A program made the translations under genes and the position numbers. The notes beneath the pieces are model-generated. The model was not told the origin of the DNA, did no database searches, and saw nothing but the letters and a program-made list of their open reading frames with translations. Of a stretch of 64,000 nucleotides of DNA, positions 47,013 through 61,100 are shown piece by piece (within the stretch, counting starts at the first letter, position 1; the number at the start of each line of letters is the position of its first letter). Source of the DNA: Diphasiastrum complanatum (Eukaryota > Streptophyta > Lycopodiopsida > Lycopodiales > Lycopodiaceae); assembly GCA_029204225.1 (NCBI GenBank), contig CM055097.1:40549028-40613027 (forward strand), in the 5' to 3' direction.

Positions 47013-50000
47013 TCACTTGCTGAAAGGAAGACCAGATGTGGAATCTATAAGGGAGGACCCTAGGTCCTTTAACAGAAACGCACCCCGTCCAGGCCGGGTG
47101 CAGATAATGTAGGCAAGTTCACCTGGCGTTCTCAATGGAATTTTAGGCTCAGCAAGCTCTTTTGGGGGTTCCAAAGAAGCTAGATCTTTGAGAGACTTGA
47201 TTCCTGCCAGCTCCAAGGTCTTCAAATCACCAACTACGTAACTGCAATGCACAAACAAGAAACCTTTAGATGCCAGACTGGCATTTAGAATGATGACCTT
47301 GGTACTCCCTAGAGGAGAATTGAACATCTGAGGAACTGCAAGGCAGAGATACTTTTAGCTAGCTTCTTAAACTAGATTGACCGTAACTTCCACTACACCA
47401 ATAGAACATGCTAGGAGTGCCTAAGTTTTTCGTTTGTGTAGAGCATATCTACCTACTCTATGCCCCATTCACTTATCCATACTTCTCCCATAAGATCTTA
47501 TATGTTTTTTGGCATGATCATCTCTTATTCAATTTTTTATGGTCTCCTCAGTGATATGCTTGAACCTTTTCTTGCATAGACAACCTATTGATACAGAATA
47601 ATGACTTCTATCCATAACCTGCTTACTAAACCAGAAGGAAGAGTGCAAAATTTGTCATTTGCTAGCATCATAGGAGTTTTCTTGATCTTAATAGGTACTA
47701 CTAATCTTTGCATTCTAGCCCATTCATTGAAGTGATACAGGCAACAGACAGATTATACGCATAAGATGACTGGCATCACTAGTTTTCAAGAGCATTGCTT
47801 CAAGAGTTCTTGAGTCCATAAAGAGTTACTGTACTAGTTTCATTTGACCACATGTTGTATGCAATTACTACATCAAGGTCCTTATCTAGATGTGTGCCAT
47901 TGCATTAAGAATACAGGTTATTGTACTCCGTTTTTGCAGCTGACCATCATCATCCACATTGTGATGTTTACCTTAAAACCTGAGTTCTTGCAAAACTGTC
48001 TCATACCTATATGCTCTTGTAGACATCTGATGAAAAGAGAAAGGTAAACATACACACTCAGATCTCACACACCTTGAAAGCACAACACCAGGTGCAGGAG
48101 GAAACTGGAATAACAAACGTTGCAATAATAAACTCGAATTGCTTTCAGTCGTGAAAAGCACAGCATTAGGCCCAGCATCAAATGTATATGCAGCCTGCAC
48201 AGCACCAAAAGGATTTGCAGATCAGCACAGATTTGGACTGCCATATTGTACTCCCTTGTGCTTTTCTCATGCACTTCAATAAAGCATAAGGTGGCTATGA
48301 AAGATGCTGGAAGTGAAAAGATGAGTCAAGATCTCTTTAGATTGCTTCTTGACGAAAACCTGAATGGCAATGCTCCAAGAGTCACATACAACCAAGGGAA
48401 GTGACAGCAGACAAATTTGCTATTTGAAACATTAGGTTACAGGACTAAACTTGAAAGAACTTGAAAAGAGAAAAGTCAACAGACCTGTGGACTACCCTCT
48501 TGGGTATTCCATCGTTCAACAAGACCTATAAGCCTGTAGAAGAAGAACTGACTTAGTTCCTACAATTAAAAGGCCAGAATAAACTCAAATAACAAAACAT
48601 CAGTGCGAGGAGAAAATCAATTCAAGAATTTCAATTTCGACCGTTTCTCAACATTCTGATGGAAATCTGTTTAATGTAGCACTATTTGAAAGCACATGTG
48701 GTCACACTCAGCAGATGCAAAAACAGACTTGTCAATGAGCACCGACCTTTTAGAAGTATCATTTAGGTAGAATATTGGAGGTGAAGTATCAAGGCATGTC
48801 GCATGGAACTGGTTACTGTCAGCACATGTGATCCTTGCAAAGGAAGAAAAATCATGACGTGCCACAGCATCCTCCATTTCCTTGATACGTTTTGGTACAA
48901 CGTCCTGAATAGGCATTGCTCATTAGTACATGTGGTGTCTAAGGAACAGTAAAATAAGTTATGCTACAAATCATAGGTCATATGAGAAACTGACTATAAC
49001 AAAGAAGACTCTCTGATGCATGCTAAGGAATCTGATTTTGCTGATTGAGAGTTTGCAACTAGTGAGTTTCGATGAGTGAGAGTTGAGCTACTGAACTTAA
49101 GCTGCAGCCTTCAGGACTCTAAATATCCCTAGTGAAATAGATAAAAATAGCGTATTTGAGGAACCTTAGCTCGGAAGTGCAGAAATGGACTTGTCTGAAC
49201 AGTTTCTTGCATGCCAGAAGTACTGCTAACTTCTTTTTGCCTTGAGCTTACCTGAATAAGTAGAAAACTTAGAAGTGAAATCAGCAATACATAGTATGAA
49301 AAGCCCCGGATCATTTGTGACATCAGCAATGAATGACTATTTACTCACAAGAGCAGGATCTCATGAGCTACTGACTTTCATGAATTTCATCTTCTATATA
49401 ATGTGTTTCAAACAGCAACGTTCAAAAGACGTTTGAATGGGACATCTCAAAACTTTCACATGGCAAGGTCCAAGATAATTGAATATTTAATGCATTCAAA
49501 TGCAACTGTCCAGTATGAGCAAAAAATTGAAGGTTAAATAGCACATTGCTCAAAGGGCTTGCAGTAGTAGACCAAGTGTTTACACAGACTTGGAGTTCAC
49601 TTTCCAGTATCACATAGTAATCTCGAAATTTTCATGCACAAAAGTTAATTTATGCTGTTACTGGATTGAAAAACCCTCTCCTATCAATATCTATGAGTTA
49701 CTAGCTATTTAATCTTTAACATGTTATCTGACTGGCTTATTCTCTAGATAATGTCAAGCTGCTGCTAGAGTTGAGATTTCCTAATAACTTTCTTAACTTG
49801 TAGCCCTTTCGTTCTCAGATCTAATGACTAAATATTAGCTTTGTGATGTAAAGATACTAAGGCAATCTATCAAAACAGTGTTGTTCTTGGCAAATGCCAA
49901 TTCTTTAGTCATGGCACTTCAAATTCAGTTGGGGATTCATTCTTCCATTCAAATCTTTTGGTCATGTACTCCTCAGCTTATGCGATTAAGTCAGAACTAC

Positions 50001-53000
50001 TTGTGTTAAAGTTCTCACTCCAATGCTCTGGAACACATGTTCCCTTCTTTGTGAAAGCTTTTGTGCCTTTGGTTAATAAAAGCATCACCTTTAGGTCTAT
50101 CACCACCAAGATCATACAAGCAGTTCTAGATTCAGCTTCTCTACATATTTGAATGGTAAAGAGATCATCATCGCCCTTGAATTGTTTGCACATCGTTCAT
50201 TACATCCAAAAGGCAAGTTCCCTTGGACGCAAGGACGCTAGTAGCTTTAAATGATACAAGCATCACCTATAAGTTCATCACCAGTAAGATCCCACATGTA
50301 GCTCTGGTTACAGATCAAGTTTCTCTACATAGTTGAGTCAGAGTGGCTACTTAGAAAGCTATCATGCACAATGATGTATTCACTACCTTCCACCTTTCAT
50401 GAATAGGTGACAGAAAAACAGATTGTTTTTCTGAGAAGCGTTGCAAGAATACAGTGTAACTATGGGAATGGTTGATTGACTTTGCTTCTATCATTAGATT
50501 GGTTTTGAGGAAAACCGCATGACAGTTAAGATTGATAGTGAACTTATGAACCAGAAAACCCTACTTAGTTTGGCATACAGAAAGACCCAACACAGCACCA
50601 TCTCCACAAGAGGTACAATATTCCTCCACCAGAAACAAGCCTATGTGACATATGTTTAGAAGTTTTTTCATTTCTCTGCTCTTTATCAGTGTTGAATCTC
50701 AAAGAATTTGGGCCACCAGGGATCATATTTAGCCTTAATATTAGAGCTACCAGTTTTTTGGCAAGTTCAGAGGCAGATATAGGACTTTATTTCTTCATTA
50801 CCTGAGTTATCACAGCTCTGCCAATTTCATGCATAAGTTGAAGTGGTTTACCAAATTTGTTTCCATGATAACCTGATGCTTGATCAATCTTTGCAACTCC
50901 AGCTCATCTCATAGCATGGTCAAATACAAAGCAAAGTGAACCTGATAGTGATGTGAAAGCTTAAATGACTTCATTGCAAGCATAGTTTTGGGATCTGTCA
51001 TTATGTTTCACTGGCAGGAAACATCTTTCCCAACTAGGGCCGCGTATAAAAACAGTGTGAGCAAAAGAATGCAAGATGAACTGTAAAACACTGACAAACT
51101 GATATCCAATCACAGCAATGATGTGAGTCGAGCAATTTCTCATTGGAAACTAATAGATGCTAGCTAACATCCTGACTACACTGATCTACATTGAAGTATG
51201 CGCATAGTTTTGGGAAATATTTCCATCCAGGAAATGCAAACCCCTGGGAAACAGGAAACGAGAAACAAGATACGGGAAACGGGAAATGACACATCAATGA
51301 CATTGTGGTGAGAGTTTGCCAAAGTTAACCATTTGACGAAGTTATTAAAATCTCAATAGATTTTATCCATTAGATACTTGTAAGATGGTCAAAAACAGAT
51401 GATTAATAAGGAGGCTGGCATAGAGTGAACAGTTTGTCGTGAGGGCCTCAGCCCCAATGGTCTTTTAGTACAAGTTTCCCACGTGGCCCTTGGGCCAGTG
51501 AGAAACTGTTGAACAGAAGTTTCCCCATTAGGGGTACTTGTTTCCAACATGTAGCTTTTTTAGGTTTTCTGTTTTGCTATATGTTTTGGGAAACAATAGG
51601 GTATAGCGCACTTCCACCACGGGCCCGTGGGAAACTGTTGAGCAGAAATTTCCCCATTAGGGAACATGTAGATTTTTTGGCTTTTCTATTGTGCTTTATG
51701 ATCTGGGAAATGATCAGCTTTAATGCAATTCCAATGTGGCAAAATGACGTTTTCCCAAGCCATTTCCCATGATGGGGAAACGAGGGATTGGGGAAGGGCT
51801 GTGGACGACTCTAGCAGGGTTCTGGCTGGTTGGCCGTTTTCAGGCCACAGTTGCCTGATCTGTGATCCCGGCTGCAGTGCAACTTTTACTGTTTTCTTGT
51901 TTCTAAGTCTCGTGTCCCACCAGCCCAAGTTGTAGGAGATAAGTTTCCCCAAATGGGAAACGATCGTTTCTTGGGTGCATTTCCTGCCATTGGGAAAATG
52001 GTGGCGGCCAGAAAATTAATGTTTCCCAGATAAGTAGGGTATTTTAGTATCTGGGCACATGCTGTTATTTTCAAACATTTATCATGATCTTTGTGACTTG
52101 GGGCCATGAGGCTATGAGGCCCCATCATTAAATGGAATTTTTATTGTTATTGTTCCATAGTCGACCAAGTCGCCAAGGCTAGAGGTCATAATTTTTGGAA
52201 ATGCCGTTTCCCCCTTTTTTTTGTAGGGATACTTGTTTCCCCTCCCTACCCCAACCTAGAGAACCTGGTTACCACTAGCGCACAAATGCAAAATAGCTCA
52301 CTCTTTTCTGATCTCACTTTCTCTGTCCTAATCTGTTTGCAACAAATTTTGTTGCACTAAACTCCTATCAAGGCAGTGATTCAAACTTCAACTTTTTAGA
52401 CATTCTGGGAAGATATGCAGCCCAAACATTCTTCCATTTGATGGTCTTCTGAGGTATTTTTCAGGGTTTTTCATTTTATCTTTAATCATTTGAAGAGCCG
52501 GTTTGCTCAATTGGTCAAATATTTTGAGACATACAGGGCCACTGTTCGGATTTAGCGAGCATCTATTTACATGGACCAAGAGGGCCAAACTCAGTGGACA
52601 TATATACACTTCTTATAAGACTAGGATATACACAAGTTTTTGAGAGTGCTTACAAAAGCATTTCAGAGAGGGCCCATGATTGGATCATCTATAATGGGTA
52701 AATGGGACTGAGACAAGTTTTCAAGTTTGAAGCAAGCTTAATGCAAGATATTCCTAGAGCTCTAAAATGTATCTCCATATGTGACTTCAGATGTGGTTGT
52801 GGCAAGGTATGCTAAAAATCATCTAGACATTTAGGTCGTGATATTTTTGCTTAAAAGCTAGTACATTCTTTCTAACTATGTCTCTGGCTTCTACTTGAAG
52901 CATAAGTATGTTGATTATCAGGTTCAAGTTGTTAAGCTTGGAAGCAGATATTCTAGAAGTGTTACAATACCTACTACAGTAGTTTGGGCCAGTCAGAATC

Positions 53001-54479
53001 CTTTTCTACAACTTGCTTTGTGCGACCTGCATACTCAGGCTCTAGCCAAGCTGGTTAAGCATAAGAATCCTCATCTTCAAGCACATGATTAGAACCCAAC
53101 CACAATCATCAAGATTTACTTGCTTGATCCACAAGATGTGGATGCAGGTGAATGTACATAAACGTTGGATGGTGTTGTGGAGTACTGCAGAAGAATTTCA
53201 ATTGACATCAAAATTGGAGCTGATTTGATGTACATTCTTGACGTTAATACTGCTGTCCGGGCACTCATTATCATTCAATGGTTGATGGCCAAGTAGAAGT
53301 TTTTCATCATATGTCAAACGAGAATTTGGTTTACTTCATATTCCCATAGGGGAGAAACAAGGACCAGAATCTATGCTTGGCATATTATAGCTATAATAGT
53401 TCCACAAGCATGCGTATTCACTTGTGTCTAAGGCTATTCCCAAGCACTACCAGTTAACTCATTGAGACTAATTAGGTATCTATTAAAATTGTCACTTGAC
53501 TGATAACACAGATTCACAAAGCTAGAATATACTATGAGAAAAATAATGCATAGATACAACAGATAAGCACCAATGACCATATGTATGTGGATGTCAAGAA
53601 GGAGAAACAAGGTATAACCACTGTTGCTTTCTTGCCACAAGTTTATCAAAGGACGACACACAAAATTGCTAGCTCTGCACTGGTATGTTCCTTAATCCTC
53701 TATGGAGAATTCATCATGGTATGAAGGCTACCATCCTCCACACAAGTATGTCAATCTTCTTATTTGAAAGTGCCATGGGCTGTCATTGGGCAAGATAAGT
53801 CCTGTGATAATGAGATGCTTGGGACCTTTCTTCTTCAAGTACAGCTTCAGATAAGTTGACAGAAAATCAAGTCCAGTCCATTCAGCAGAAGGGACAGCCT
53901 ACTGAAAAGGCCACATGGGAGAATCTTCATGTGTTATATGATCTATGCTATATGATCAGGGCTCAACTATTTGAAACTTTTATCCATTCGAAGACTATCA
54001 CAGATTGACAATCAATAAAGCCAATCATTTTCTTTGTTTGAAATGTAGGGCTAAGGACAGGGCCCCAGCCATTTAAATACAAATGCCCTTTGTTGGGTCA
54101 TTTTCCATCTCTGTGCTTGTGCATGTTTAGTACTTTGTTGGGAGTAATAGAATTGAGCTACTTTCTAGGCCTGCAAGCCAATGTCACTGATCCTGTCTTC
54201 TTTGCTAGGAATTTATCATTCATTTGACAGTTAGCTCTGCTATATCCTTATATTATTTTGTGAGTGTGGTTCATAACTCCTCAAGGATATGTTAACTTTA
54301 CCATTTCCAATTCACGTGAATGTTGTTGTTGTCTCTATAGCACCAAAAACCTTGTCATCGACCATAAAGCTGCACAATAGTACTTCAGCAACCTAATTCT
54401 CCCTTGTATTAGCAAATTCGCATTCCCGTTTCAAACACGTTGCGAAAAGGTCCACAAAACATTAGCATTGCATCAGATT

Positions 54480-54516
<37 letters not shown>

Positions 54517-55067
54517 AGAAATGTGCTACAGGAGCAAGCATGGATATATTTACCACAGCTGCAAAGACTACAAGGTTCTTCCAAACACAACTATCTTTTG
54601 TTCTGTGCCCTTTGTTCAGAAATCGTCATTCATTTGAAAATTTCTTCGATTAGATCTTTAATGCTATGCTATGAAGGTGGGTCACAGCCCCATCACGGAG
54701 ATGCTACCATTTTCATTACCTGATTGTAAATGTGGGTCACAACCAACTCATCGAGATGCTACCATTTTCATTACCTGATTGACAGCATTATCTCTAAATG
54801 CAACCAAATGTTGCGTTCTCAATAATCATAAGGCCAAAATCATTGCTTCAGTCCACCTAACTAGCCCTTGCATTAGCAAATTTGCATGAATCTCTTGATT
54901 GAGAGAGAGAGAGAGAATTTGAATGTGCTAAAGCATCAAGAATGGATAAACTTACAACAGCAATAAAGATTACAAGATCCTTCCAATGAGTTTCATTTGC
55001 AATTTGGACTGCAATACTATCTGCTCCATCCTCCTTCTACCTTCCAAAAAACAAAAAACAAACATTG

Positions 55068-55128
<61 letters not shown>

Positions 55129-58100
55129 CGCTCGCTCTCTCTCTCATTTTTCATCCCAAATACATCAAAAAAGCTTCTTTTTCATAGGCTCAAAATGTAA
55201 TAAAAATTCTTCAACAAGGTCAAATTTATGAAAAAGGAGATAGGCTGTGAAGGAAAAAGTATCTAAAAGTTTCACAGTAATATTGTCTTCAAAGTAGCAT
55301 GAATCATATTTAACATCATTGTGAAAAGAGATCATCAGAGTATATTTGCTAGTAAAGGGTTTGAAAGCTGTCTATGAGAAAAGTTGGTCGATTCCCTTTT
55401 ATTTCCCTCCTATTTATTGTAGCAAGGAATAGGTTTAAAACTGATGTAAACATAAAGATCTGACAGCTAGCAATTAATAGGTGTGCATGATTCTGCTTGA
55501 GAAACTTCTATGAATGATTGCTCTTTGAAGCATAAACTTTGGGACCACTATAAGACATTAGAGATATTTGGTCAAACTTATATATATGTTTCAGCGTAAA
55601 ATGACTTTTTGAACTTGATTGCTGCCCTATTTTACAGCTCTTGGAGGCCTGTAGGAGTTTGTTGTTCTTGTTTGATGTCCAGTGCACTTTTTTCAGCTAG
55701 CTGCTGCATTGATTTCATTATCCTACTGTGAATAGTTGAGCATTGTCCCACAGCCAGTCGCAGTCTCTATTGGGGTTCAGTTGGTTGGTTTTTGCAAAAG
55801 TTTGACATTTTTACAGCCTGCTGTTGCACACAAGCTCACAAAACCCTAAGAAAATACACAAAATTACCTAGCAAATTCGTCACTTTATTAATCTCAAGCA
55901 AACGTACATAGATCAACAAGCAAACATGAGAGCTCTGCGGAAAGTCTCCACCTAGAATCGTACCTATCAGGAATTTGAGAATGGAGATTGGGTGTATTTT
56001 TTAGTCCCTTCGAAGTCGAAGGTGCTATGCACAGGAAAGTGCGCCAAGTTATCTCCTAGGTATTGTGCACCATGGTTGATTATTAAGAAGGTGAGCCAAG
56101 TAGCTTATAAGCTACAGCTACCTGTAGGATGCAAGGTGCATCCAGTATTCCATGTTAGCAAACTGAAGAAATGTTTGCACGATGGCGATAGCTTGGTGGA
56201 AGGTCTAGTGTCTCTTGAGGAGAAAGACACCGCAGGTTATGGACCAGAAAGAATGGAGCGACGATTGTGGAATCGTCTCCTTCAAGAGTATCTAGTAACT
56301 TGGAAAGGGCATCCGTCGTCAGATGCTACCTGGGAGACGCGACAGGCGTTGCAGAAGTCTTACCCAGAGTTTGTCATCGAGGACCGATGACTTCCCAGAG
56401 GAGGGAAGGATTGTTAGAGTCCAGTTACGACTCTACCATGATCTCGGCATGGTCGGTTACCCAAAGGGCCTGAGGCCTAGTATCGGCCAAGGTCGGTGAC
56501 CGACGAGAACATCTGTCCCAAGTTGGGACTGGTGCGTCACGAGCAGTGACCTGGTGTGACCGCCTGGCAAGCTGTCAGAGACGCGGTGTGTCTTGACCGT
56601 TGGGACCCTAGCCATCAGTGACGAGATGCTAGCTGGCAAGTAGTCGGGGTGACCAAGAGGGTCACAGGTCTTTGGCAGGGCACGGGGGTGGTACCCTATG
56701 AGTCTCGTAGTGTTCACAGGTCACAGGGGCCAGGCATGCCAAGTGGACTGATCACCCACAGGTGGATGCCATGTGCCAGTTGATGGGAATAGCAGGTAGA
56801 AGGACTCAAGGAGGGAGCGCCTATGGTTGGGAGGTTCATTCTACACACCGGCTCCTAGGATTCATGAGCTTGGAGAGATTGGCTTGTGACACATGGAAAA
56901 CTCCATACACAGTCGACACTCGCCACTTGGCAGTACCCTAACACATAGGCAAGCTAGTAGGTAGATTGTCTGACATGTGTCACTCATACATTGGACGAAG
57001 TGTCCCAATGAGCATATGAAACATATCTTGTAGACCCGTTTGTTGGCCACCTGACAAGTGTCTCTCATGCACTGGACCAAGTGTCCCAGTGAGCATACGA
57101 TACGTATCACGTTGACCGTCAACCCTTCCTACTTTTAGAAGGTCAATCCAGCAGAGTCTCATGGGACCCAGTATCTCCTTGGCCATCTTGGAATTAGTCA
57201 CTAAAATTGATCACAATTGTCTCCACAAGCCGATGACTTAGCCATTTACAATTTAATAATTACAATTTACAATTTACATCAGGCAAAGGAATTAAGTACA
57301 TGTAAAAATGCCTTCTACTGTGGAAGTTTACAAAGACTATCCTACATCAACCGCGCCTTGCAAAAGGCTGATTTCGAAAATTTAAACCTGTTAAAGCGTG
57401 GTAAATCCTATTTTTTCTAGTTGAACTTTGTTGTTTCCTACTCAGATCACACATGTCTCAATATGGAGAGTCTAGCCATGATGCTAAGAGATTAGATGCA
57501 GTATGTTCCAAGGTGGATTGATTTTGGAGCAACTCAAAGGTAAAGGGACTAGTGCTCTTGAGAGAATCAGTGTGGTACGACTATGGAAGCAAAGAGAACA
57601 TTGTCAACGGGCCATGAAGCTGAGTTGGGGTTTCGAAAGCGGAAGCTACCTACTATCAAGGATCTAAAACCTTCGAAGTTCATTGAAGCAGTGTCTATGA
57701 GGACCACAGATGCCTCTGAGAATTGGTTGCAAAAACAATTTATACATGTGGCATTGATGGTGAAACTGAGATAATTCTTAAAGCCGCATATCGTCTTCAA
57801 GAATCAGCATAGAGGTGGTGAAGGTGGAGAAACATGACATAGTTCCAATCACATGGGAGGCATTTTAGCAAATGGTTACACAAAATTGGGTGCTTATGGA
57901 TGAGAAGAAAAAGGCCATGCAATTATGGACTTAATTGAAACAGGGTAATTTGGGCATCCAGGATGATGCAAACAAGTACCGAGAGGCTTTGTTACGCATT
58001 TCTCAAAAAGTTCCTACGTTCATGCAAGTGTTTCACTTTGTGGAGGAACGGTAGTGGACATTGCTCGATTCTTGGTCAGGTTTGTCACCAAGCGACCGAA

Positions 58101-61100
58101 GGTCCTCTCCATCTATAGGGAATTCAAAGCCCCAGAGATCCTCAAGCGCGCCCCCACCAGGTTTGCAAATTGCAGTTTGCATTCATCTTAATTCTTTGTG
58201 AATCGTGATTTGAGGTTTCCAACCATTAGGCAAAGTGGAGCAGAACCACAGGTCCACAGAGGCCAAGTCCTTGAGGTTTGAGAGGATCATACTCTCTAGT
58301 CACGTTTGGGAGGAGGCCAAGTCCATTGCTATCTAGCTACAAGTGTTACACATCGTCTTGCACCTCACAGACAAAGAAGGGTCCACTTTGGGCCTTCTCT
58401 GTGAGATCATGGAGAAGATGGGTGAGCAGTTGCATAGTTGCACCATATTGAGCCTCGATAAGTAATCCATAATCTTGAATCTTGACTCCTAGGCTCTACT
58501 TGTAATTTGAATTGTGTTACCTCTAATACAATCACGATTCACATGTCTGTTGTTCTAAAACTTTACATTTTGGCTCACACAGGCTCGAAGAGATAAAAGA
58601 AAATGGCAATGGTTCCACAAGCCACTACATGTTGTTGCCCACATCTTGCATCCCCTCTAGAGGAGGGTGGACTGGCAATCAGATATTGAGCTAGAGGGCA
58701 GTTGGTATGATTACATTCAAAGGATCTATCCGGATGTCGACACGCAGCAGGAATTGGGAGATGAGCTTAATATATGTTACTTGTGATTGTTAGAATATGT
58801 TAATGGATATGCTATGTTAATAAAAAACTTGTATGTTACTTTGACCCAAAAGGTCGAGATATGTGTAACCATTGGTTATTTCTCTATTGGCCAAGTTAAG
58901 ATAGTATTGGGCCCCCATGTAGAAACTCATGGGTCCAAATGGCCTTGATAATTTAAAAGACCCTAGCTTAGAAGTAGGGGTTTGCCGATTATTATTAAGT
59001 AACTTGTTGGTGAAGTTAGGTTAGACCTAATGAAGCTTATAGAAGAAGTTAGGTTATTTGGACATTGCCCTAATGTTGGGTCAGCTATAAATGTATGTCA
59101 CTCCTTCATTATTTATGTAAGCAAGTATAGAGCCATTCTTCCTGGAGTGCCACGAGTCTCTAAGGGGGGGTGACCAGCCATCTCCTCCATGTGTGTTTGA
59201 GATTTGTTATGTTGAATGCCTTGTTGTTTGGTTTATGATTTCCTACATGGTATCAGAGCCTTTTGTGGCCTACTGCCCAATGCCCATCAAAATGCTATAT
59301 CTCTCCCCTTTCGTCCTGAAGAATCAGCTCTAATCTGATTTTTACAAGTGGAGACTTGATCTCCAGCCTAATAGAAGTTTTGGTGGATGTTTGGAAGGCG
59401 CTACAGCATTTCGGAAGGTCTACAGGGGGGTGCCCATCTTCAGCCCTCTTTATGTCCGAACATCACATGCAGTATTGACCTATTTTTCAGATTTGTGTGT
59501 TGTCAGGAGGGCAACATGTGCCCTATTACACATTTTTGACTGAAAAATTCAGATCATCCATCTACATCCATTTTGTGTGTTCGATTGACACATTTTTCAG
59601 CCTGAAATTTTCATATTTACATGCTTGCAGGAGGGTGCCCATCTACATCAAATTTTGGTGTCCAAACAACACGTTTTTTGGCTGAGATTTTCAGATTTGT
59701 TTGGTGGCAAGAGGGCGCCCTACTATACCTAATGTGTGTGATGTTGGTGCTCTATTTGTGTAGAGATCTTTTTTCGGCTACTTTGGAGTGTTCATACTTT
59801 GGCGTGTTCATAGCTCGAAGTATTTGGTAGCATGGAGTTCGGGCAGCAGGTTGCATTCTCTCTTTTGGTTCAAGAATCAAGAGCTACTTCATGTTGGAGA
59901 TTTTTCATCTCTCATATTGTCCTTAATTGGATGATATTGTGTATATTTGTTTTTCTCACATTTCCATTAAAGGAGGGTGTTAGAATATGTTAATGGATAT
60001 GCTTTGTTAATTAAAAACCTTTAGGTTACTTTGACCCACAAGGTCGAGATATGTGTAACCGTTGGTTATTTGTCTATTGGCCAAGTTAAGATAGTATTGG
60101 GCCCCCATCTAGAAACTCATGGGTCCAAATGGCCTTGATTAATAAAAGACCCTACCTTAAAAGTAGGAGCTTGCCAGTTTTTATTAACTTGTTGGTGAAG
60201 TTAGGTTAGACCTAATGAAGCTTGTAGAAGAAGTTAGGTTATTTAGACATTGCCCTAATGTTAGGTCAGCTATAAAGTATGTCACTGCTTCATTATTCAT
60301 GTATGCAAGTATAGAGCCATAGTGCCACGAGTCTCTAACGGGGGTGACCAGCCATCTCCTCCTTTATGTGTGTTTAAGATTCATTATGTTGAATGCTTTG
60401 CTGTTTGGTTTATGATTTCCTACAGTGGTCTCACTTTTGGGAAGCAATTTCTCAACAGACAACTGGCATGTTGAAGCCAATCTCTTGGTGGGAGTACGGG
60501 GGATGTACCCCCAGGCAGCGTGAGCTTGCATTGCGTGTCCTCTCACAAGATTGCACTGCAGCAGCTTGTGAGAGGAACTGAAGTGTCTTTTCTCTTATCC
60601 ACATGAGAAACAGAAATAGACTCTCCGCTGCACAATTACAACGCCTCGTTTTTGTCCACTACAATCTACGCCTATTGGACGAGATGAGAGGTGTTGGAGA
60701 GGCCTTATAGGTAAACTATTGAATTGTAAATTGGTACTTAAGTTTCAAATTTTAGGATTCAACTTTCAAGTTTCAAATTTGAACATTCAACAATGCAATG
60801 GTGAGTGATGATTGATTATCGATCATTGAAATTTTTGAGGCCACTGGAAAAATGATTTTGATTGATTCCTAACTCTTGATTCTTAAAAGTTCACAATGCA
60901 TAGGTGAACCCTAATGACATTGATGTGACAAAGGTCCCTAACCTTCCTGCACGGGATGAGGAGGAAGAAGATGTCTATGCCTTCCTATTCCAAGAGGCCA
61001 TGACACATGCAGGTATGTAGTTACAACTTACTTAATACTAGTGACCAATATGTGTCACTACTAAGTTCTAACTAGTGAGTCATGACTTTTGAGCCTTATA

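Larger units (their letters stand above)
49252..54955 (-). other. 5.7-kb intron of MVD
   Basis: From the GTTGTAAGT donor after FIAV to CTTATTCAG before VSSRQ. It contains GGGAAAC/GTTTCCC-rich repeats at 51230-52270, a duplicated decayed exon at 54554-54600 and GA repeats. ORFs at 49958-50152, 51509-51952 and 52895-53092 show no recognisable protein. Confidence 0.85.

Noticed and set aside
56862-57201. Minus ORFs of 73-86 codons in the Gypsy LTR
   Set aside because: Products of the 81-bp tandem repeat, whose period is divisible by three; no motif.
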